In this document: positions 29,659-37,167 of the stretch, one piece after another
Layout of the letters: every line of letters starts with the position of its first letter
How positions within the stretch are numbered: position 1 is the first letter of the stretch
DNA from: Methylobacterium sp. WL1
GTDB taxonomy: Bacteria > Pseudomonadota > Alphaproteobacteria > Rhizobiales > Beijerinckiaceae
DNA: 64,000 nucleotides
Assembly (NCBI RefSeq): GCF_008000895.1
Contig: NZ_CP042823.1
Span: 310,001 to 374,000, forward strand
Reading direction: 5' to 3'
Notes under the pieces: model-generated
Seen by the model: only the letters and a program-made list of their open reading frames with translations
Told to the model about the DNA's origin: nothing
The model's database searches: none
Program-made: the position numbers and the translations under genes

Positions 29659-30939
29659 TCAGATCGCCGCGAGCGTCGGGCCGACCGCCGCGAAATGCGC
29701 GTCCCAGGTCGGCGGCACGTAGCCGTCGAGGCGCCCGGCGAGTTCCGCGCGCAGGGGGGCGTCGGGTCGGGCGAGGTTCTCGATGGCGTCGGCCCAGCCC
29801 GGCCCGTCGAGGGGATCGCGGAACAGCGCGAAGCCGTCGGCAATCTCCCTGTGCACGGGGATATCGGAGGCCACCACCGGGAGACCGGAGGCCGCCGCCT
29901 CGACGATCGGGATGCCGTAGCCTTCGGTGAACGAGGGCATCAGCAGCGCGGTGCAGCTGCGGGACAGTGCTGCCAGGCCGTGTGTGGAAAGGCCCGTGAC
30001 CTCGACCGTGTGGGCGCGCACGCCGGGGCAGCGATCCAGCATGTCGATCGCGCTCTCGGCCTCCCAGCCCCGGCGCCCGACGACGACGAGGCGGGGCGTC
30101 GCGGCGCCGTGCAGCTCGGCGAGCCGCCGCCAGATCTGGAACAGCAGCAGGTGGTTCTTGCGGGATTCGATCGTCCCGCAGACCAGGAAGGTCGGCCGGT
30201 CGGGCTGGAGGCGCGGCCCCGCGCGCCCGAAGGCGGGCTCGACGCCGAGATGCCCCACCGCCACGGGTGGGCGTCCGAAGCCCTCGGTGGTGAGATGGTC
30301 GAGGGTGCGGGCGCCGGTATCGGCGGAGTTGACCAGGATCGCGGCGGCGTGCCGGCCGATCGTGCGCATCCGGAGCCGGTGCCGGTCGGCCTCGCCGGCA
30401 CGCCCGTATTCCGGATGGGTGATCGGGATGAGGTCGTGGACGAAGAACGCCGCGCGCACGTCGCGCCGGTCGTAGAGCCAATCGAATCGGCGCGGGTTAT
30501 CGAGGCGCAGGTGCGATGTGTGCAGGTAAAGCGCGTCGCGGGGCAGGGCGGCGAGCGACCGGCCGCGCGCGGCGATGTCGGCCGCGGTCCGGGCCTGGAT
30601 CCGACGGCGCTGCACACCCTCGACCGGGGTGGCCTGCGCAGGCGGGGCGGAGGCCAGCGGGGCGCCGAGCCGCGCTGCGAGACCGCGATAGACCGGATCC
30701 GAGAGCGCGTCCCGGTCTTCGACCCAGCCCGCCGCCACCGCGTCGACGATGGCGAGGGCACGCTCCCGGTCGAGCACCCGCGGTCCGTAGGCCGTGGAGA
30801 CCATGCCGACGGCCGGTCCGGGCCGCCCCAGACAGAAGCGTGCGTAGGCGAGGTCGACCCGGTCGATTCCCGACGGGCTGGCATGGCGCAGGCGTGTGAC
30901 GAGGCGCGTGAGATCGAAGGCGATCGGTCGGTCCGTCAT
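29659..30939 (-). CDS. Glycosyltransferase family 1 (GT4-like)
   Basis: 426 residues. The C-terminal Rossmann domain has TFLVCGTIESRKNHLLL and the donor-binding EGYGIPIVEAAASGLPVVAS (about 373-392). The N-terminal domain has FFVHDLIPITHPEY. Probably transfers a sugar in surface polysaccharide synthesis. It is the last ordinary chromosomal gene before the tRNA and insertion. Confidence 0.85.
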   Translation of the reverse strand: MTDRPIAFDLTRLVTRLRHASPSGIDRVDLAYARFCLGRPGPAVGMVSTAYGPRVLDRERALAIVDAVAAGWVEDRDALSDPVYRGLAARLGAPLASAPPAQATPVEGVQRRRIQARTAADIAARGRSLAALPRDALYLHTSHLRLDNPRRFDWLYDRRDVRAAFFVHDLIPITHPEYGRAGEADRHRLRMRTIGRHAAAILVNSADTGARTLDHLTTEGFGRPPVAVGHLGVEPAFGRAGPRLQPDRPTFLVCGTIESRKNHLLLFQIWRRLAELHGAATPRLVVVGRRGWEAESAIDMLDRCPGVRAHTVEVTGLSTHGLAALSRSCTALLMPSFTEGYGIPIVEAAASGLPVVASDIPVHREIADGFALFRDPLDGPGWADAIENLARPDAPLRAELAGRLDGYVPPTWDAHFAAVGPTLAAI

Positions 30940-31097
30940 GGTCCTCGAGGGCGTGGCGCGAGCGTTCGGCGTGGTGAGACGCGGAGCGGAGGCTCCCCGT
31001 AACCGCCCCGGCCGGGGAGGGCCAGGGTCGACGATCCGGCACGGAGGGCTTGCGCGGGCGGAGCGCGACGGCTAAGAGCGCCGTGCCCATGTGGCGT

Positions 31098-31174
31098 CGG
31101 AGTGTAGCGCAGCCCGGTAGCGCACCTGTCTGGGGGACAGGGGGTCGTCGGTTCAAGTCCGGCCACTCCGACCA
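31098..31174 (+). tRNA. tRNA-Pro, anticodon GGG
   Basis: A complete 77-base cloverleaf: acceptor stem CGGAGTG/CACTCCG, D-arm with AGCCCGGTAGC, anticodon stem CCTGT/ACAGG around CTGGGGG, T-arm GGTTCAAGTCC, and encoded CCA at 31172-31174. The phage-like genes begin directly downstream, so its 3' end is a plausible attachment site. Confidence 0.93.
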
Positions 31175-31259
31175 TATAGCTCAATTACTTAGCCTGAGGG
31201 TTGAGTACCGGCAGCGCCTCCTGGCACTCAAATGGTACTCACATTGCGAACGTCGGCAG

Positions 31260-31658
31260 TCAGCGGGTGAAGATTAGCCGACCTTCCTTGTCGCGAAACC
31301 ATCCCTGACTTCGCCATTCCAACGCGCCACGCTCATTTTGGAAAAAGATGCCTGGCGTGTCGCGGGGCAATAGCTGAGCATTAGCGCGCGGGTCGTCGGC
31401 ATTCATGCGTCCGATCACTTCACCGCGGCCGAGCACCACTCGGTGACAGATGCCTTTATAGAAGACGATCGGCTCGCCTGCGACCGCACCGAAGTAGGGT
31501 CGTTTGTTGTCCAGGTGGACGATGTCGCCAACCCTGGGCGGCTCGCCGGCGAACCGGAACCCCGCGGGTGGCTGGAGCGCCACCCCCGGGATCCTGGTTG
31601 GTGGTGGAACCATATTGGATATGGTTGGCGCCGGGCGGCGCCGGTTGAACGGCCACAT
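31260..31658 (-). CDS. Hypothetical protein, first gene of the insertion
   Basis: 132 residues from the ATG at 31658 with GGGAGG nine bases upstream. A Pro-rich N terminus leads into a beta-rich domain (RVGDIVHLDNKRPYFGA, IVFYKGICHRVVLG, GWFRDKEGRLIF). No known family. A CCATAT-N3-ATATGG palindrome is translated in frame as ISNM at residues 13-16. It follows the next gene by 15 bases, so the two form an operon. Confidence 0.6.
   Translation of the reverse strand: MWPFNRRRPAPTISNMVPPPTRIPGVALQPPAGFRFAGEPPRVGDIVHLDNKRPYFGAVAGEPIVFYKGICHRVVLGRGEVIGRMNADDPRANAQLLPRDTPGIFFQNERGALEWRSQGWFRDKEGRLIFTR
31610..31624. promoter_or_regulatory. Palindrome A1, CCATAT-TGG-ATATGG
   Basis: Within the 5' end of the 31260-31658 gene, in frame; both arms perfect. 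Confidence 0.75.
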
Positions 31659-31673
31659 GGGTCAGACCTCCCT

Positions 31674-31904
31674 TTAACGCTCCGTAACTGCTACGGAGAT
31701 GACTTTCAGACCAAGCGCCTCTCCGTGCTCCTTCCAAATGCCGTCAAGAACGTTTGTTATAATTGCATCATTCCCCGGGCGTATGTTGGCGAATTCTCTT
31801 GCCCAGGATCTTTGCGCCTCGATTTTCTTGGCATTGATTGTTTCAAGTTTGATGTCGTAACCATCCGTTATCGCCCATGCGATTTCCTCAAGCGGCTCAG
31901 CCAT
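31674..31904 (-). CDS. Hypothetical protein
   Basis: 76 residues, ATG preceded by GAGGGA. Predicted helix-strand mix (EIAWAITDGYDIKLETINAKK, GKVI-like LGLKVISVAVTE). AT-richer than the chromosomal part. No recognised family. Confidence 0.6.
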   Translation of the reverse strand: MAEPLEEIAWAITDGYDIKLETINAKKIEAQRSWAREFANIRPGNDAIITNVLDGIWKEHGEALGLKVISVAVTER

Positions 31905-32179
31905 CTCGGTCCCTCACCATTCGATCGACTTAATCGGCTGTAGCCCTCCATATCGAATATGCCCAGCCTGGCGGCCAGGTCCTTCCAGTCGTCGCCCTCG
32001 GGCGGCCAGGCGTTGCGGCCATCGTGGGCGACATCGTCCATCTGGCGGTTCTGCCGCTTGGCGTAGGTGCGAACCCGGAGCAGCTCCTGGCTGTCAGCAC
32101 GGAACTTGCAAAACTTATGAATTTGATAGATTGTCCTGAGCGATCCGGGAACGTCGAGATTAGGCAATTTATATAGCAT
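31868..32179 (-). CDS. Possible small gene overlapping the next by 37 bases
   Basis: 103 codons from the ATG at 32179, with no clear ribosome site. The C-terminal part RQNRQMDDVAHDG and EGDDWKDLAARLGIFDM looks protein-like; the last 30 residues are Arg/Ser-rich. An alternative is that only the downstream gene is real and this is its leader. Confidence 0.4.
   Translation of the reverse strand: MLYKLPNLDVPGSLRTIYQIHKFCKFRADSQELLRVRTYAKRQNRQMDDVAHDGRNAWPPEGDDWKDLAARLGIFDMEGYSRLSRSNGEGPRWLSRLRKSHGR
31948..31962. promoter_or_regulatory. Palindrome A2, CCATAT-CGA-ATATGC
   Basis: 44 bases upstream of the 31674-31904 start; one arm base differs from consensus. Confidence 0.65.
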
Positions 32180-32225
32180 AGTCGGATGAATTTGGCAAAA
32201 CACCAAGTATCACCGATGCTATTCT

Positions 32226-32942
32226 TTAACGATCTGCGTTGTAAACAAATCTGCTTTTGTATTCGTTACGCAAAAGAGTTTCCACAATATCCTTGAATGT
32301 ATTCGAGCCATCATTGATGTAGTCTTCCTCCAAAATTTCTTTATAGGCGACCTTTAGTTTGGACGTTAAATGAGATTTCATAGACCTGTTATGATCTAGA
32401 TAATGAAGGTTTTCGGCGATCTCTTCGTCATCCATCATCCCGATTGTATCCAACGCCGCCTGATGCATTGCCTCTATTTTAATTTCCGCATCAGTTCGCA
32501 ATTTCCGTAAAGTCCAACCGCTACGTCCTTGACTGTCAAAACGGCCGGAGTTGGATAGTATTGCGCTAAGATTATTGAGCGGATTAGATCCACCGACATC
32601 GATACCAAGTGATGCGATGTGTTCTAGCAAATCTTTTGTAGGAACAGGACCCGTTCGATTTTTCAAATGCAGCGCGATTGCATCCACTGCTTGGCTGCGG
32701 TGTGGCGCAATCCTACGATTTATGGTTCGCGACTGTGCCGAGCTATTAGAGGCCGATCCTTCTATATCGGATGAACCAGCTGCAGATGACTGGGGATCGA
32801 CCTGGCGCCCGCGATCGCTCGAAACGTACAACTTGCGGAGCTCGCGAAGCGCCTTCAGCCGCGCGACGCGGACGTCACCTGCCAACTCTATCTCGATGGC
32901 ATCGATCTCGGCGTCGATCGCCGCGAGAAGCTCGGACCCCAT
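32226..32942 (-). CDS. HARE-HTH-like winged-helix protein
   Basis: 238 residues from the ATG at 32942 behind GGGAGA. The N-terminal helix (about 1-40) is coiled-coil-like. The central part (about 90-150) reads AVDAIALHLKNRTGPVPTKD, then SNPLNNLSAILSNSGRFDSQ and GRSGWTLRK, which fits the HARE-HTH winged helix found in restriction endonucleases and chromatin proteins. The C-terminal third is helical and acidic. GC is clearly lower than the surroundings. A DNA-binding or modification-sensing role is inferred only from the fold. Confidence 0.6.
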   Translation of the reverse strand: MGSELLAAIDAEIDAIEIELAGDVRVARLKALRELRKLYVSSDRGRQVDPQSSAAGSSDIEGSASNSSAQSRTINRRIAPHRSQAVDAIALHLKNRTGPVPTKDLLEHIASLGIDVGGSNPLNNLSAILSNSGRFDSQGRSGWTLRKLRTDAEIKIEAMHQAALDTIGMMDDEEIAENLHYLDHNRSMKSHLTSKLKVAYKEILEEDYINDGSNTFKDIVETLLRNEYKSRFVYNADR

Positions 32943-33059
32943 ATCCGTCTCCCAGAACAAGTGCGAACAAAATTACCACGCCACGCCACACAAAGCGAGA
33001 TGGCTGTGGCGTGGCGCTTGTGGACTTGCCTGAAATGTGAGATCTAGTCCGTGCGGACG

Positions 33060-33195
33060 CCCAACGCGTTTCGACCCGGCAGGCCCTGGCAGGGGCCGTA
33101 CCGGGTCGAAGTTGGGACCCACCCGTTGGTCTGCATCCTCGGGGTGGGGAAGGCGAAGTGTGCGCTCCGCGTGGTGCGGAGTTAGCGCACTTCGC
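33060..33195. ncRNA. Candidate structured RNA
   Basis: No gene fits 32943-33371. CCCAAC (33060-33065) and TTCGACCCGG (33070-33079) pair perfectly with CCGGGTCGAA (33101-33110) and GTTGGG (33111-33116), a 16-pair stem with a 4-base bulge. Inside lies a second hairpin, GGCCCT-GGC-AGGGGCC with one bulge. A further hairpin, GCGAAGTG/CACTTCGC with internal pairs, spans 33153-33195. Strand and function unknown. Confidence 0.45.
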
Positions 33196-33371
33196 TCACG
33201 TTCGCAAGGATGTCTCTGTGCGGAGACCTCCCATGAGCGCGAAAGCGTGTCACTGGGTCGGTGCTTACACGCGCTTCCGGTTCGGCCGTGAAGAGCACGT
33301 GTGCGGGCACTGGCGGTGCTGCTGGTAAGCAGCATTAAATAGCCGCTGAACTGGGGCTTGCGGTTGCGGCC

Positions 33372-33716
33372 CTACGTCAGCTCAACACGTTGGCGACGTG
33401 CTGGCCGTCGGGGAGATGAAGCTCTCCGGCGGCCGATTGCATTATACCGGATCACGAGTTTTCCACAACCTTTCTGTTTGTCATCGAAACTGGTTTGGGT
33501 GTGCAAGCTAGGACGCCCATTCAGCGACCAGCTCCTGTTGCCGCGGCGTGAGGGGTTGTCGCGCTCGACGGCGAGCGCGCATTCGTGCGCCTCGTTCGAG
33601 GCCGCCTGCAGCCGCGCCAGCACGCGCTGGTTCGTGGTCTGCTGTTGGGCCTCGTCGTTGGCCCAGGCCACGCCCACGAGGGCGTGGACGAGCGGCAGGT
33701 TGTGAACGCGGCTCAC
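33372..33716 (-). CDS. Hypothetical basic protein
   Basis: 114 residues from a GTG at 33716 that overlaps the upstream gene's stop (GTGA) and follows GAGGGG. The N-terminal half is helical (NQRVLARLQAASNEAHECAL); the C-terminal tail is Arg-rich. Unknown function; coupled to the gene before it. Confidence 0.5.
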   Translation of the reverse strand: MSRVHNLPLVHALVGVAWANDEAQQQTTNQRVLARLQAASNEAHECALAVERDNPSRRGNRSWSLNGRPSLHTQTSFDDKQKGCGKLVIRYNAIGRRRASSPRRPARRQRVELT

Positions 33717-33934
33717 GTCAGCCCCTCTGTGCGGTGGCCGAGCAGGCTGAAGTGGCGCTGCAGCTGGTGGCGGGTGTCGAACTCGGCAGCGATCCCGCGC
33801 CAGTGCATGCGCCACTTGTTCTTCTGCTTCTTGAGCGTGCCGGCGTCGCGGCCGTCCTGCTCGGTGATGCGGTAGGTCAGCGGCTCGTTCGAGTTACGCT
33901 GCCGTGGCTGCTGGATGAATTGGAACGTGGCCAT
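33713..33934 (-). CDS. Small basic hypothetical protein
   Basis: 73 residues from the ATG at 33934 behind a strong GGAGG site. Features are an N-terminal FQFIQQPRQRN, then GTLKKQKNKWRMHWRGIAAE. An ATG inside the palindrome just upstream (33961) is in the same frame and could extend it by nine residues. Nucleic-acid binding is possible from charge, not shown. Confidence 0.55.
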   Translation of the reverse strand: MATFQFIQQPRQRNSNEPLTYRITEQDGRDAGTLKKQKNKWRMHWRGIAAEFDTRHQLQRHFSLLGHRTEGLT

Positions 33935-33957
33935 GATGTCCTCCAGTAGTTGGTGAG

Positions 33958-33972
33958 CCATATCGGATATGG
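33958..33972. promoter_or_regulatory. Palindrome A3, CCATAT-CGG-ATATGG
   Basis: 24 bases upstream of the 33934 start, both arms perfect. Confidence 0.8.
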
Positions 33973-33981
33973 CGGGCCGAT

Positions 33982-33996
33982 TGTACGTTACGGACA
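33982..33996. promoter_or_regulatory. Palindrome B1, TGTACG-TTA-CGGACA
   Basis: Ten bases beyond A3; flanking bases extend it to CGATTGTACG/CGGACAATCG (33978-34000) with one mismatch. Confidence 0.6.
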
Positions 33997-34000
33997 ATCG

Positions 34001-34035
34001 AGCCTAGGCATAGCTCTAGTGTCTATGCCTAGGCT
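34001..34035. repeat. 13-base perfect inverted repeat
   Basis: AGCCTAGGCATAG (34001-34013) and its exact complement (34023-34035) flank a 9-base loop, directly after the 34042-34353 gene on the minus strand. No T-run, so it may be a terminator of atypical form or a protein site. Confidence 0.6.
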
Positions 34036-34041
34036 GAACTG

Positions 34042-34353
34042 TCAGGCGGCTTGAGCTACCGCGTCTGCGGCGCGATTAAGCTTGCGGATGAACTCACCGC
34101 GATCGTAGTCGGCCTTGAACCCGCGTGGCGGCTTAATGCGGCCGTGCCAGTGGGCGCTCACGCAGTAGGACTGCGTGGGATCGAGCGCGTCGACCGCGCA
34201 CTGGAAGAGATCATGCGCGTCCCGGACCGTGGGGACGACGCTGGATTGGTGGGAGACGACGATCCGGTTCGGGTCGAACAGGTTCATCTCCATGACGGAG
34301 AAGCCGTTGCTCGCGCCAAAGTGAGCGGGGGTGGCGGTGATGACGAGACACAT
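34042..34353 (-). CDS. Hypothetical protein
   Basis: 103 residues from the ATG at 34353. It begins MCLVITATPAHFG, has two Cys later (DLFQCAVDAL, SYCVSAHWHGRIKPP) and a C-terminal helix (GEFIRKLNRAADAVAQAA). It begins two bases after the upstream gene, so coupled. Unrecognised. Confidence 0.55.
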   Translation of the reverse strand: MCLVITATPAHFGASNGFSVMEMNLFDPNRIVVSHQSSVVPTVRDAHDLFQCAVDALDPTQSYCVSAHWHGRIKPPRGFKADYDRGEFIRKLNRAADAVAQAA

Positions 34354-34355
34354 GA

Positions 34356-34817
34356 TCAGGCAGCCTCTGCGGTCGCGGTCGTGGTCACGGGAAAGTGCTC
34401 GTCGATCGCGAGGGGCGACAAGTTGTTGCGGTGCGCAAAATCGCGAAGCTCGGCGGGCCAATCCTCCTGGTCCTCGCTGTCGTGGATGCTCTGGATCCCG
34501 GTCATGAAGTGTCGCAGCTCCCAAGATCGGAAGCGTAGCGGGATGAGATCCGGTGCCTCTTCACGGATCGAGGAGAAGTTGGAGTTGAGGCGCGTGTCCA
34601 GAGGTGCGGCCTCTGCGTCGGTGAGTAGCCCGCCGATGTAGCAGGCGTTATTGTCCTCTCCACGGTAGGCGCAGCATTTCACCATCGGATCATCGCCGAC
34701 ATGACGCATTGATTTTTTGGGCATGCGTGCTGCATGATAAACCACCGCGTCAAAGATCTGCTGTTTGCTTGGCATACTTATCGAGGCCAGCGGCGTGTTG
34801 GCTACCGTACGGATCAT
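34356..34817 (-). CDS. Hypothetical protein
   Basis: 153 residues, ATG with GGAGGG upstream. Cys residues cluster in VKCCAYRGEDNNACYIGGLL (about 46-65), followed by SWELRHFMTGIQSIHDSEDQ. It resembles small phage or plasmid proteins with a DNNACYIGGLLTD-type motif, but I cannot name the family. Palindrome B2 lies 15 bases before the start. Confidence 0.6.
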   Translation of the reverse strand: MIRTVANTPLASISMPSKQQIFDAVVYHAARMPKKSMRHVGDDPMVKCCAYRGEDNNACYIGGLLTDAEAAPLDTRLNSNFSSIREEAPDLIPLRFRSWELRHFMTGIQSIHDSEDQEDWPAELRDFAHRNNLSPLAIDEHFPVTTTATAEAA

Positions 34818-34831
34818 GACTGTCCCTCCAC

Positions 34832-34846
34832 TGTACGAAACTGACT
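34832..34846. promoter_or_regulatory. Palindrome B2, TGTACG-AAA-CTGACT
   Basis: Just upstream of the 34817 start; one arm is good and the other diverged. Confidence 0.5.
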
Positions 34847-34853
34847 ATGTGGT

Positions 34854-35000
34854 TTAGGCGTTCGAATGCCGGATCGCGTAAACTGGTTTGGTCCGGCGGG
34901 CCTCACGCTTAGCCTGGTGCATGCGTAAGAGCCGATCTGCGGTCTGTTGCGGCGTCTCCTCGCTCATCTGAGATGTTGACATTGCGTTGCACATGATCAT
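34854..35000 (-). CDS. Small basic hypothetical protein
   Basis: 48 codons from the ATG at 35000, preceded by GAGAG. Helical middle QQTADRLLRMHQAKREARR. Upstream of the 34356 gene on the same strand, with B2 between them. Confidence 0.4.
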   Translation of the reverse strand: MIMCNAMSTSQMSEETPQQTADRLLRMHQAKREARRTKPVYAIRHSNA

Positions 35001-35067
35001 GGATCTCTCGCAAGTTCTTCGGTGCTCCGGTCACGGTCATGAACGTACCGTGGTGGTTGCACACAAT

Positions 35068-35274
35068 TTAGGCATCAGGGATGGTGCCGAGGATGAATGA
35101 GATGTGTTCTTGCGTTCGTAGGTGGTCGCCATGACCGCCAAAATCATGCGATCTTAACCGTCCGAGGGTGCATACCCTTCCGGACGCACGAGCGTTCGAT
35201 GTGGCTCGGTCCGAGCAGCAGAGTACGAGATAGGTTTCAAGGCCGGCGCTGCTGCCTAGGCGGAGCGTGGGCAT
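35068..35274 (-). CDS. Doubtful small ORF
   Basis: 68 codons from the ATG at 35274; no ribosome site seen. The end GGHGDHLRTQEHISFILG looks protein-like, the middle does not. Could equally be leader sequence of the divergent Crp gene. Confidence 0.25.
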   Translation of the reverse strand: MPTLRLGSSAGLETYLVLCCSDRATSNARASGRVCTLGRLRSHDFGGHGDHLRTQEHISFILGTIPDA

Positions 35275-35292
35275 GATGACGGATCGAAACTG

Positions 35293-36069
35293 ATGTATCC
35301 GCCCAGACAAACTACGTCCGGCTCAGGTGAATTGTATTTTGAAGGCAGAACAAATTCACTACTACGCGCGCTGCTTTCTGTGTCCAGCGGCTGGGAAGAC
35401 GTATGCGAACGCGTAACACTTAAACCTGGGACAGTTGTTGCACACGGCGGCACACGTCCTTCCATGTTACATTTCCCCATAAACTGCGTTGTTTCGGATG
35501 TAGCCTCGACATTGGGGTCGAACCTGCGTCACAACGAGGTCCAAGTCGCGATACACGGCGTGGGAGATCTCGTAAGCTTCCAAGCTTTGCTATCGGATGG
35601 TTTAAGTAGTCGGCGGTCAGTGGTCGATTACGGTGGCCAGGCTGTGCGGTGTCAGGTGGAAGCCGCCCGGCGTCTAGTTCGCGAGCAACCGGATGCTCTG
35701 CGGTTGGTGCTGGATTACGCTGCGCTGGCCCTGGACGAGAGCGCGCAGCTCGCAGCCGGTGAGGTGCAGCTCAAGGTCCTCGATCGCGTGTCGGCCTATC
35801 TGCTGCAGCTGGTGCGGCTCCTGGGCGAGACGGTGATCCCGGTCACGCACATCCGAATTGGTGAACGCCTGGGGATCAGGCGGCCGTCCGTGACGGAGAG
35901 CCTGCAGACGCTGGAGACCGAAGGCCTGATCTCGCAGGTCGACAAGGGCCGCGTCGACGTGAAGGACGTGGCGGGCCTGGAGAAGCGCGTCAACGCTGCG
36001 TGGCCGATGCTGCATCAGGCGCGGGCTTCGTTCATCGATCGCGTTGAGCGCATCGCACTGGCGGGCTGA
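35293..36069 (+). CDS. Crp/Fnr-family transcriptional regulator
   Basis: 258 residues. The N-terminal cyclic-nucleotide-binding fold is divergent (LKPGTVVAHGGTRPSMLHFP) and lacks the residues that bind cAMP. A dimer helix (about 150-185) precedes a winged HTH (THIRIGERLGIRRPSVTESL, about 194-213, then LETEGLISQVDKGRVDV). It is the only plus-strand gene of the left arm, a candidate controller of the divergent minus-strand units. Its 3' end overlaps the convergent gene by 55 bases. Confidence 0.8.
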   Translation: MYPPRQTTSGSGELYFEGRTNSLLRALLSVSSGWEDVCERVTLKPGTVVAHGGTRPSMLHFPINCVVSDVASTLGSNLRHNEVQVAIHGVGDLVSFQALLSDGLSSRRSVVDYGGQAVRCQVEAARRLVREQPDALRLVLDYAALALDESAQLAAGEVQLKVLDRVSAYLLQLVRLLGETVIPVTHIRIGERLGIRRPSVTESLQTLETEGLISQVDKGRVDVKDVAGLEKRVNAAWPMLHQARASFIDRVERIALAG

Positions 36070-36440
36070 CGACGCATGAGGCTGTTGGCAGCCTCGTCGA
36101 GCAGCTCCAGGATGTCCTGATGTGTGGTCGAGCGATCGTCCGAGAACTGGCTCAAACTGTCCAGCTCGGGCAGGTCCAGGGTGTACCGGGCGATGGCGAG
36201 CAGATGGCCCTCAATGGCCAGGGTGAGCGCGTAGCGGTCGGGCTCGTAGGCGATGCGGCCGAGCTGGCTTTCCAGCGCACCCCATAGGCACCACGAGACG
36301 GCGGCCGGTGAGCAGGGGTCGACCCGGTTACCGAGCGCGTCGCGGGCGCCGGCCCGGCGGGACCAGGCGGCTGGGTTAGCGAGCTGGTCGGCGGTGGCGA
36401 TCAGGACGCTGGTGAGCGTTGGTTCGAGGGCGGTGGCCAT
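36015..36440 (-). CDS. DUF6197-like hypothetical protein
   Basis: 141 residues. GARDALGNRVDPCSPAAVSW, then CLWGALESQLGR matches the core pattern of the DUF6197 group of phage and bacterial proteins of unknown role. The start ATG is itself part of palindrome A4, with a weak GAAGG further upstream. Overlaps the convergent Crp gene. Confidence 0.55.
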   Translation of the reverse strand: MATALEPTLTSVLIATADQLANPAAWSRRAGARDALGNRVDPCSPAAVSWCLWGALESQLGRIAYEPDRYALTLAIEGHLLAIARYTLDLPELDSLSQFSDDRSTTHQDILELLDEAANSLMRRQPASAMRSTRSMNEARA

Positions 36441-36451
36441 ATCGGATATGC
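36437..36451. promoter_or_regulatory. Palindrome A4, CCATAT-CGG-ATATGC
   Basis: Contains the ATG of the 36015-36440 gene. Confidence 0.7.
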
Positions 36452-36566
36452 CTTCGTGCCGCTGTTCTAGGCTGACATCTCAGGCTACGGCGCCCTGGAT
36501 GTTCTCAGTCTGTTCTAATGCGCCGGGGCGTGACGTTCACCCCGGGGTAGATGCGGATCCTGGGGA

Positions 36567-36995
36567 TCAGGTCACATCGCAGCTGAACACGGTCGGGTCC
36601 GTGCAGGCGTCGTAGGCGTGGTCGAAGCTCTTCTGGCTCATCTCGGCCTCCCACTGGCTCAGGATCGCGTCCGATGCGGGCGCAACGCAGTAGCAGCCCA
36701 ATAGGACGGCGAGGGTGGCCAGGAGCTGGCGGCCTTTGGGCGAGAGGCGGATCGCGTGCTGGCGGCCCTGCTCCTCGCATTCGACTAGGTGATGGCCGTC
36801 GCAGTTGATGTTAGAAATCGCGCGGCTCGCGGTCGCCTGCGGGATTTCGAGGTGCTGGCAGACTTGGCGCTGGTTCACGCCCTCATTGTCAGCGATGTAG
36901 AAATATGCGCGCAACTCGACGGTCGTAATGCCGGGCGCGGCCTCAACGATGGCTTGATGCAGCCGCGCGAGACGACCTGGGACGCTCTCACCCAT
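36567..36995 (-). CDS. MarR-like winged-helix regulator
   Basis: 142 residues, ATG behind GGGAGG. The winged helix is TTVELRAYFYIADNEGVNQR, QVCQHLEIPQATASRAISNI and the wing ECEEQGRQHAIRLSPKG. The C-terminal part has DAILSQWEAEMSQKSFDHAY. MarR proteins repress nearby promoters and respond to small ligands. A perfect 14-base palindrome lies 31 bases upstream. Confidence 0.75.
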   Translation of the reverse strand: MGESVPGRLARLHQAIVEAAPGITTVELRAYFYIADNEGVNQRQVCQHLEIPQATASRAISNINCDGHHLVECEEQGRQHAIRLSPKGRQLLATLAVLLGCYCVAPASDAILSQWEAEMSQKSFDHAYDACTDPTVFSCDVT

Positions 36996-37013
36996 GCATT
37001 ATTCCTCCCGTAT

Positions 37014-37023
37014 CTAGTGGGAC
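37014..37023 (+). repeat. CTAGTGGGAC motif, copy 1
   Basis: Upstream of the MarR-like gene; other copies at 37799 (GGGTAC variant), 37966 and 38050 (inverted). Confidence 0.45.
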
Positions 37024-37025
37024 AT

Positions 37026-37039
37026 ATCCAGATCTGGAT
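37026..37039. promoter_or_regulatory. ATCCAGATCTGGAT palindrome, putative MarR operator
   Basis: A perfect 14-base palindrome in the leader of the MarR-like gene; autoregulation inferred from position. Confidence 0.55.
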
Positions 37040-37140
37040 CATTTCGCCATAGGAAAATTACGCGCTGTGAGCGAATTGCGCACGGAACGTACAATCTGCG
37101 TACCGGGCGCCGCACTGCGTAGAATGGAGTTCTTGGTCAT
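37039..37140 (-). CDS. Possible 33-residue ORF starting inside palindrome B3
   Basis: Begins ATGACC within the palindrome and reads MTKNSILRSAAPGTQIVRSV; basic, no membrane helix, no ribosome site. Included because two other copies of the same palindrome also start open frames. Confidence 0.25.
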   Translation of the reverse strand: MTKNSILRSAAPGTQIVRSVRNSLTARNFPMAK

Positions 37141-37149
37141 TTTCGTACC
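37135..37149. promoter_or_regulatory. Palindrome B3, GGTCAT-TTT-CGTACC
   Basis: Identical 15-mer also at 46945 and 54826. Confidence 0.7.
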
Positions 37150-37167
37150 GTAGAACTCGGGCGGCAG

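Noticed and set aside
31443..31943. Plus-strand 166-codon frame in the left arm
   Set aside because: Antisense to two minus-strand genes that have ribosome sites.
32938..32946. CCATATCCG half site at the HARE gene start
   Set aside because: The second arm is absent; kept out of family A.
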